Source: Phoronis ovalis (Eukaryota; Phoronida; Phoronidae). From it: 15,150 nt of DNA. The position numbers and the translations under genes are program-made. Where the stretch lies: NCBI GenBank assembly GCA_028565635.1, contig JAOXYB010028922.1, positions 1 through 15,150 of the forward strand, in the 5' to 3' direction. This document shows positions 9,522 to 15,150 of this stretch, in pieces (position 1 is the stretch's first letter; every line of letters begins with the position of its first letter). The notes under the pieces were generated by a model that saw only the letters and a program-made list of their open reading frames with translations, ran no database searches and was not told where the DNA came from.

Positions 9522-9871
9522 ACACAGCAATATTCTTTTGTTTTGCATTCTTATGTTTAAAAAAGCAAGTTGCCCTTCAAAATCATTATGCACGGTGAAG
9601 TTTATTCAAAGATCTAGTGCTAGGACAGGCATACTTTCTTATTTTATCGATCGAGGTGTTAATTTAATTTAAAAAAATTAAAATGTGATTGGGATCGTGA
9701 TGCACGAAAATGCAGAAGAGAGCATGCCATCATCTGGACTAAAAATATAATCGATCTGTAACAATTCTTACCCACTTCTAATAGAAAAAAAAACAGCGAG
9801 TCTGTGCGTACTTGTTATAAACTTATTTTTGGTGTAATGTTTGTCCGTAGAAGTCCGTAGACGTGAAGCAT
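9522..9871. other. Short spacer, either an intergenic region or most of an intron
   Basis: This AT-rich stretch has no coding frame. If the 8115 frame is a separate gene, this holds its 3' end (AATAAA overlaps the stop at 9517-9522; an ATTAAA lies near 9675) and the next promoter, but no CRE or other clear promoter motif was seen. If the genes are one, 9501-9850 is an intron ending TTTGTCCGTAG. Confidence 0.4.
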
Positions 9872-12800
9872 ATGAGCCAAAGGACACAAAAGTTGTCAGC
9901 TAAACATAAGATTAGGAAAATTTGCAGGAAGATCCTCATAATAGTGCACACATTGAATGCCTTGATGGAGAAGAATAGGCAGCACCTAATTTATGTTCAT
10001 CCGGAGGTAAATTGATTCTAAATAGCGTTAACTATATCCATTTAAACTCATTTATGTATTTGCTCAGTGCACGACATGTACCACAGAATGTGCGAATGGT
10101 AGTGATTGTTGTATAATTGGAATTTCACATGGCGTAAACATATATTGAAAAATACAGTCATTCAAATTTTATTATTATTAAAATTAATTAAACTCTTAGG
10201 TTCAACAAAAAACCAAACCTTTATTTTTAAAAGGAGATCTGGAGTTTAACAAAAATAGTTACAAGCGTAGTGTAGATAATTCGCCAGGACTGACTGCTAG
10301 GGCCAAGCATATACTAGAAAGACCATCAGCATATAGAACAGTTAGTGATTTATCCTACATGCAGGTAAATATATCTTATTGCATTGCAATTCCAACAGTC
10401 ACATACTGGAAAGTTTTATTGGGGAAAGTTTACTGTATTTTTTATCCATTGTAAATGTATGACTGAAGTTGTTCGCTTCTGAAAGTTTGAAAATAGCATA
10501 CCGAGGATAGAATATTCCCTTTTTCTGTATTATCAAGTTTGAGGTCTGAAAATTCCGTGAAAGTTGCAAATGCGTTTCTATTAAACGTAGCATTCAAGCA
10601 AATTAAACTGGCTTCTGGCATGGTTCGTTTTGATTGTAGAAAATTATGAAAAACATCTCTTGTTTCAAACGTTACTCGAGTGAAATTCAAAAAGAAATTG
10701 CTCGGTTTGCTACATATGAAAAATATGAACAAGAACGAATTCTTCTACGACAAGGCCATCCCAACCATGCCTGCTATTATCTAGTCAGTGGTCGAGTTGT
10801 AGCACAGCAAAGCAGACCTTCGAAACTTACCGAAGGTAGTTTTATTTCGTATTTATTTTATATGTATCATTTGTTCGAGGGGGTTCAAAGAGTAATGTGT
10901 GCATACATGTACATGCTTTGTTGTATGTTGTAGGATGACATGTAACATTAGCTAATAGTCACCTGTATTAGTATAAAAACAATTTCTTACTTTCTCAGAT
11001 GTGAAATATTATGTATGCCGATGTTGTGCCTGTGTCTGTGCTTATCCTACTTTTAAGGGTGATTTGCTATTATGGAAATTTATGTCTCGATCTTGATTTT
11101 ATTACTGAAATGACTGACACGTACAGGTACGCATTTATAAATTGAATCAACGTTTTCATACAATATTTATTTCACAAATTAATAAACACCCATGAATGAA
11201 TAGCTGTACTATCCTTTCGTGAGCACAGTCGTTAACAGGCATTTTAATTCACGTGATTATATTTTCGCGCCTCTGTGCCTACCGCGAAAGGCGCTAATGC
11301 TAATGCTACTTCCCGATGAAAGAATGAAAGGTAATTACAGTATTTTGTTTACCGAAATCAAGAAGAAAATTTAAAAAGTGTTGAAGGGTAACAGTTAACA
11401 ATGTTCTACCATGGGCAATAGGTCTAGCATATATTAAGAAAGTAAATAATGGTTATAATTCAATTATTAATAGATTTTAAAAAATCTACAGAAAGTAGTG
11501 CCAGTTTCTAATAAACGGTACGCCATGCGTCACAGTTTCCGCGCTATATTTTAACGTTTTGCAGCGAACGTATGCGATACCACGTGAAATATTATAAAAC
11601 GCAAAAGTGACACTAGAGAGTATAAAGCGGGAAACACAATACGTTGAATTGCGTTTCGTTTTTCCAGAAGTCTATTAAGGCGGGAAATATGTTTGTGTTT
11701 CGTCACGTTACTCCAATTTTGCATATATAATCACTGAAAGGGCTCTGATTTAAATGCCAGTAGAACTAAAAGTCTGAATAAAAAGAAAGTAAAAAAAATA
11801 AAATAAATATGGTAGATCTATTGCCGTTGATGAAACTGCACTAAACCCGAAACAGTAAATGCAACATATAAACATTTTAGGAAAATTCATCACACACTTT
11901 GTTGATGAATCTTTACCTGGCGCTTCTTTTGGTGAAGTTGAAATGGAAAATGATACGCTTCAAGAAAACACAGTTATATGTAAAGGTACCTAGACAAACT
12001 GTACGGTTCATAAGGTAGCTTACAATATACCATGTCTTATTTTTTCTATCGTGCTGACTCGTTCAGTCATCACTTGAAACAAAATTATAGTAGGATGTAA
12101 CAAGCATTTCAGAAAGTAAATACGTAGTTAGTGAGGCATGGATACACGAAAATTTTTCTCAAGTCGAAATGTTGTTGTTTTCATTCTTTGAATCTGAAAT
12201 GTTTTTGGTGAATTTATTGTATTTTAGCAAGATCAGAGTTCCTAAAAATTGATAAGGAAGATTTCGCGCCCATATTACAACATCAAATAGCGATGGAAAA
12301 GTTACAAAAGCGTCAAGGTTTGGAAGAAATAAAAATGTTTCACCTATTAAAATCTGAGGAACTCGACCATTTGGCAAATGTTTCAAAGGGTTCTTATTTC
12401 GTTAGGTACAAACCAAATGAGGTATGTCTTATTTAATTAATAAGTTTATATGTTTTAATTAATTTCGTATAAATTTTACTAAAAATATTTAGGCGAGAGT
12501 CTCGAATGATCAATTTATGAGGGAAACGGCCATATCAAAACCGGTATTTCCCACATGTTATACGTGTGTACTATAATGGAATGATGGTGCGTGATGATAG
12601 TACGCAAGCCTTTAAAAAATGTCGTTTTGACAATATATGTATTTAAACTGTGTACTGATTATCCCAAGCGTTATGCTGGCGTCCTTAATAGATTATTTTC
12701 ATGCACTTGAGGGCTCTACAGTCAGACCCTTTCAATACCGACACCCTTTAGTTATACTCAAAACTTGTTTTTTAAATCTGACTTTAGAAAAGCTTTAAAT

Positions 12801-14408
12801 GGTGAAAATTTAACAAAACAAAAAAGATATTAATAAATATTGTTTATGCATTGATATGCTCACAATAAAGGAGGGTATTTCTTAGAACAAAGAACATAAT
12901 TTTTTTTTCTCAGCATGCGAAGGATGCGTTTTGTGAATGAATCGCTTGAACGCACGCAAAACTACGTCATTGTTCATTCACAGAATACGATAGGCTGGGA
13001 TCGTTTTGGGTCTGAAACTGGTGGCTCCACTAAGTGCATGCAAATAGTGTATTATAACACAGATTACGGAATATTAATTATCGAATCAATGCTTTTCGTC
13101 CCCAGATTATAATCCACGATGTAGACACAGCAACCAGACCTTACTTTCACTGTATTCTTAAAGGAGAATGTTATCTTGCCAAAGATATGTTTATTGTGAA
13201 AAAAAGAAATAAAGATGGCAAACTTTCTATCACTTTTAAAGCTGACAATAGAGATATAATTTCCGATATAACCGATAAAGATACCAGTGTGGAAAGACGC
13301 GTGGTAACAGTGATGACCCTTGGGCCCGGGTGTATGTTTTCTACTGGTATGTTTTGCTAACGTTATATAAATATATTTTTCCATGTACTATGTAATTTGT
13401 ATTATTTACTTACTTACTTATCCTCCTCGTCCCTGGTGGGACATAAGGCCTTATTTGTATTGCATGAGGGATTATTTACGATCTGTCGACCTGACTGCTG
13501 TTTTAAGAATTATTTATTATAGTAGGAAACTTGAAAATGTTTGAATTTATTAACCTTTATTTGAATATTATTATTATTAAGCTCATGATAAACAAATGAC
13601 TTCAATTTCTAATTACGATCAGTGAAGATATAAATTGAAACATTTGATCCTTAATTATCATGCAAAATATGTGCAGCAGAATTGAACAAAATTACAATAG
13701 TTTTATGCTATATCGCAATATCCTATCATGAATAGTAAACGTGAGAGGTGTTAAATTCTGCATCAGGGAGTCCCTAACATCCGTTGGTACTGTTCTTTCA
13801 ATAAACAATTCATTACTAGTACTCCCAGAGTTTCGTTAGAGCGGACAAATATATATTCACTGTGTGCCCTAACAAAAATCTCTGAGTAAACTCCTTGAAT
13901 TGTGTGTATATGTGCATGCGTGTGTGTGTGTGTGTCACTATACATGTAAATGATATGGTGTTGCGCGCGCAACAAAAAGGTCAGTATTTAACGATTTAGT
14001 GCCTTTCAACGGGTGACAGGGACCCCTGGGCAGGAACCCCTCTTGATATCTTGCGTATAGGAAATGACATTTTTATATTTTAATTTCTTCACAGGAGAAA
14101 ATCTGAAATGTTGTTATATTATGGCTAAAACCTATACTGAATGTATGATGATTCACAAATCTGAGTTAGTACCATTGTCCTTGCATTACGACTTGATGAG
14201 TGAGCGGTGCGCATTGGAGGAACGCATACCAGATAACCAAGAAGTTATCAATCGATTTGTTGAGTTGAGAAAATGGCGCCGGTATCGTAAAAAAGTCATA
14301 AAAGATGTATGCTCAAGAAGTACTGCGAAAAAAGAGCGAAGAACAACTTATGATGATGTCCCGCATTATTACAAGGAACTCTGGGACACAAATATAAACC
14401 TACTGTAA
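9872..14408 (+). CDS. Double cyclic-nucleotide-binding-domain protein, CNBD2-like, seven exons
   Basis: Exons are 9872-10006, 10200-10364, 10640-10835, 11881-11985, 12228-12421, 13106-13346 and 14095-14408. The lengths sum to 1350 bases, giving 449 residues plus stop. All introns are GT...AG, phases 0,0,1,1,0,1, and each junction joins family-typical sequence. Residues 1-100 hold the N-terminal helix region typical of CNBD2 relatives and LTARAKHILERP. The first CNB fold (about 109-230) has RQGHPNHACYYLVSGRV, GASFGEVEM and ARSEFLKIDKEDF. The second (about 233-385) has YFHCILKGECYL and LGPG. The tail is basic, with WRRYRKK. The first phosphate-binding cassette keeps Glu184 but has Gln193 in place of the cAMP-contacting Arg. 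The second lacks the cassette. Mouse CNBD2 (CRIS) is a cAMP-binding sperm protein. This relative may be a non-binding or altered version. Start: the first ATG after an in-frame TAG at 9848. A longer N-terminus by splicing from the 8115 gene is possible. Confidence 0.85.
11220..11700. promoter_or_regulatory. CpG-containing block with E2F-like motifs inside CNB-gene intron 3
   Basis: Within the 1045-base intron 10836-11880, an otherwise AT-rich region holds TTTCGCGC (11263-11270), GCGGGAAA (11627-11634) and GCGGGAAA (11680-11687), which match the E2F consensus TTTSSCGC on either strand, plus the near matches CCGCGAAA (11282-11289) and TTTCCGCGC (11536-11544). TTTCGCG and CGCGAAA at 11263-11289 also form a small inverted pair. 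This could be an internal promoter or enhancer, or an inserted element. Only the motifs are seen. Confidence 0.3.
12719..12760 (+). mobile_element. Possible solo terminal end of a pogo/Tc1-type DNA transposon
   Basis: In intron 5 of the CNB gene, TA followed by CAGTCAGACCCTTTCAATAC and CGACACCCTTTAGTTATA resembles the ends of pogo/Tigger-like elements (TA target, CAGTC... start, then a purine/pyrimidine pattern). No matching inverted end was found further right in the window, so it would be a truncated copy. The call rests on recall of motif style only. Confidence 0.25.
13408..13455 (-). mobile_element. 3' end of a non-LTR retrotransposon (5'-truncated)
   Basis: On the minus strand the last codons read ALCPTRDEEDK then TAA, directly followed by TAAG/AAGT tetranucleotide repeats (seen as CTTACTTACTTA on the plus strand). 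A short frame end followed by a tetranucleotide tail is typical of the 3' end of LINE-type elements, whose copies are usually 5'-truncated. It lies in the last intron (13347-14094) of the CNB gene, opposite in direction. The 5' break was not located; it is probably before about 13500. Confidence 0.55.
13900..13935. repeat. TG dinucleotide microsatellite
   Basis: TGTGTGTATATGTGCATGCG is followed by an uninterrupted TG run to about 13935, in the last intron of the CNB gene. Confidence 0.85.
13959..13974. repeat. Perfect 16-base palindrome
   Basis: TGTTGCGCGCGCAACA is its own reverse complement. It has a GC-only core in an AT-rich intron, 24 bases after the TG microsatellite. No function is assigned. 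Confidence 0.8.
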
Positions 14409-14438
14409 TACGGCTCACTTTTAGTATCTTATTTTTGT

Positions 14439-14444
14439 AATAAA
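14439..14444 (+). promoter_or_regulatory. Poly(A) signal AATAAA of the CNB gene
   Basis: The canonical hexamer lies 30 bases after the stop codon of the CNB gene, inside TTTTTGTAATAAATG. A second AATAAA at about 14519-14524 is an alternative. Confidence 0.65.
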
Positions 14445-14916
14445 TGTTAAATAATAAGAAGATCCAGTTATAGTTCTGTAACATGTAATAGTCGAAATCA
14501 CGAAATGAAACTAAAACAAATAAACGTTATTTCCTCACAAACAAAACAGTTCGATATTATTTTATCTCTTTTTTAATTACTTGAAAACTAATATCTTGCC
14601 CTCTGAATTTTTAAATTATGTTTAGTGTTTCTTATTGTTTTGATTACTGTGATGTTCTGTTGCTCAAAATGAAACAACTTCTCAACGAAAAATGCGTTTT
14701 ATTGATTTACCTCCTTAACCCTGTTCGTGAGCGGCCTTATATAGGAAAACATCAGTAAAAGAAGCATATTTTTAGCTGGATAATTATCGGTAAAGCACTT
14801 CTTATAGAGAATCACATACTCATTAACTAAAATATTAATGCCAAAAAAAATATTTTTTTAATACACAAGGACTAAAAAACCTATCATGCACCAGGTATAA
14901 GGTTTAAGAGACTTGC
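14445..14916. other. AT-rich intergenic stretch, nothing recognised
   Basis: Between the end of the CNB gene and the LINE fragment there is no supported coding frame, RNA gene or clear repeat. Confidence 0.5.
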
Positions 14917-15150
14917 TTACTTTCTATTTGCTCCTGTCCTTAACATTTTTTGTACCTCTGTATGGCCAAGATCTCTTGTAGCTGTTGTCACTGTTCGACG
15001 CCAGGTGGTCTTGGGCTTGCCAGCTTTCGTTTGCCTGTTGGTGTCCAACGGAGGGCTATCTTGGGGATGCGATCCCGTTCTTGTTGGAGGGTCGTTTTAA
15101 AAATGATATCCTGGATCGACAGTTCACAGCTAAGGAGCGAGACCGGTGCC
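14917..15150 (-). mobile_element. LINE reverse-transcriptase C-terminal fragment, frame-broken, cut by the window edge
   Basis: Reading minus from the right edge, one frame gives QDIIFKTTLQ, ERDRIPKIALRWTPTGKRK. The continuation GKPKTTWRRTV...RDLGHTEVQKML is in another frame and ends at TAA 14917-14919. The WTPTGKRK...PKTTWRRT block is the hallmark C-terminal region of reverse transcriptases of a widespread class of invertebrate LINEs. The frameshift is near 15020-15026. The element continues past the right edge of the window and appears inactive. Confidence 0.75.

Noticed and set aside
12493-13105. Open frames in CNB intron 5 after plausible acceptors (TATTTAG at 12492 and TTTTTTTTCTCAG before 12915)
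   Set aside because: The exon ending KPNE (12421) joins directly and in phase to IIIHD at 13106, matching the normal course of a CNB fold. The intervening frames have no CNB-like sequence.
13763-13975. Minus-strand frame with a Thr-His repeat
   Set aside because: The repeat is simply the translated TG microsatellite in the last intron of the CNB gene.

Overview
This is animal (metazoan) nuclear DNA, AT-rich, with intron-split genes (GT...AG introns), microsatellites and broken non-LTR retrotransposon pieces. The protein families present (ankyrin/SOCS-box receptor, CNBD2-type cyclic-nucleotide-binding-domain protein, THAP zinc finger) fit an invertebrate. The LINE tail ending in TAAG repeats is a kind often met in molluscs and other marine invertebrates, but the phylum cannot be proved from the sequence alone. 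Nothing bacterial, viral or CRISPR-like was seen.

Layout, left to right. (1) 190-536, minus: a THAP zinc-finger domain whose reading frame is broken twice, a pseudogene. (2) 537-1411: AT-rich, no gene seen. (3) 1412-2785, minus: an intact 457-residue ankyrin/SOCS-box (ASB-like) protein with complete Elongin-BC and Cullin-5 boxes. (4) 2786-3229: a divergent promoter region with a perfect CRE (TGACGTCA) and two CRE-like sites. (5) 3230-6078, plus: a two-exon gene for an unrecognised 868-residue Lys/Asn/Cys/His-rich protein. (6) 6079-8114: non-coding, with a foldback element around 7207-7575, a 20-bp tandem duplication, a CA microsatellite and a second perfect CRE. (7) 8115-9521, plus: a 468-residue basic disordered protein with a PKA-type RRAS site. 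(8) 9872-14408, plus: a seven-exon gene that I assembled from the sequence, coding for a 449-residue protein with two cyclic-nucleotide-binding folds. Every intron phase agrees. Both nucleotide pockets look degenerate. (9) LINE fragments at 13408-13455 (in the last intron) and 14917-15150, both minus strand.

The most interesting points are these. The 8115 gene and the CNB gene may be one gene: a phase-0 donor at 9500/9501 and a phase-0 acceptor at 9850/9851 would give one 918-residue protein with a PKA site in its N-terminal part and two CNB folds in its C-terminal part. The only two perfect CREs outside coding sequence lie about 110-130 bases upstream of start codons. The mammalian CNBD2 relative acts in sperm formation, ASB17 is a testis ASB protein, and CREM/CREB sites are a known route to spermatid expression, so a germline-expressed neighbourhood is a reasonable but unproven reading.
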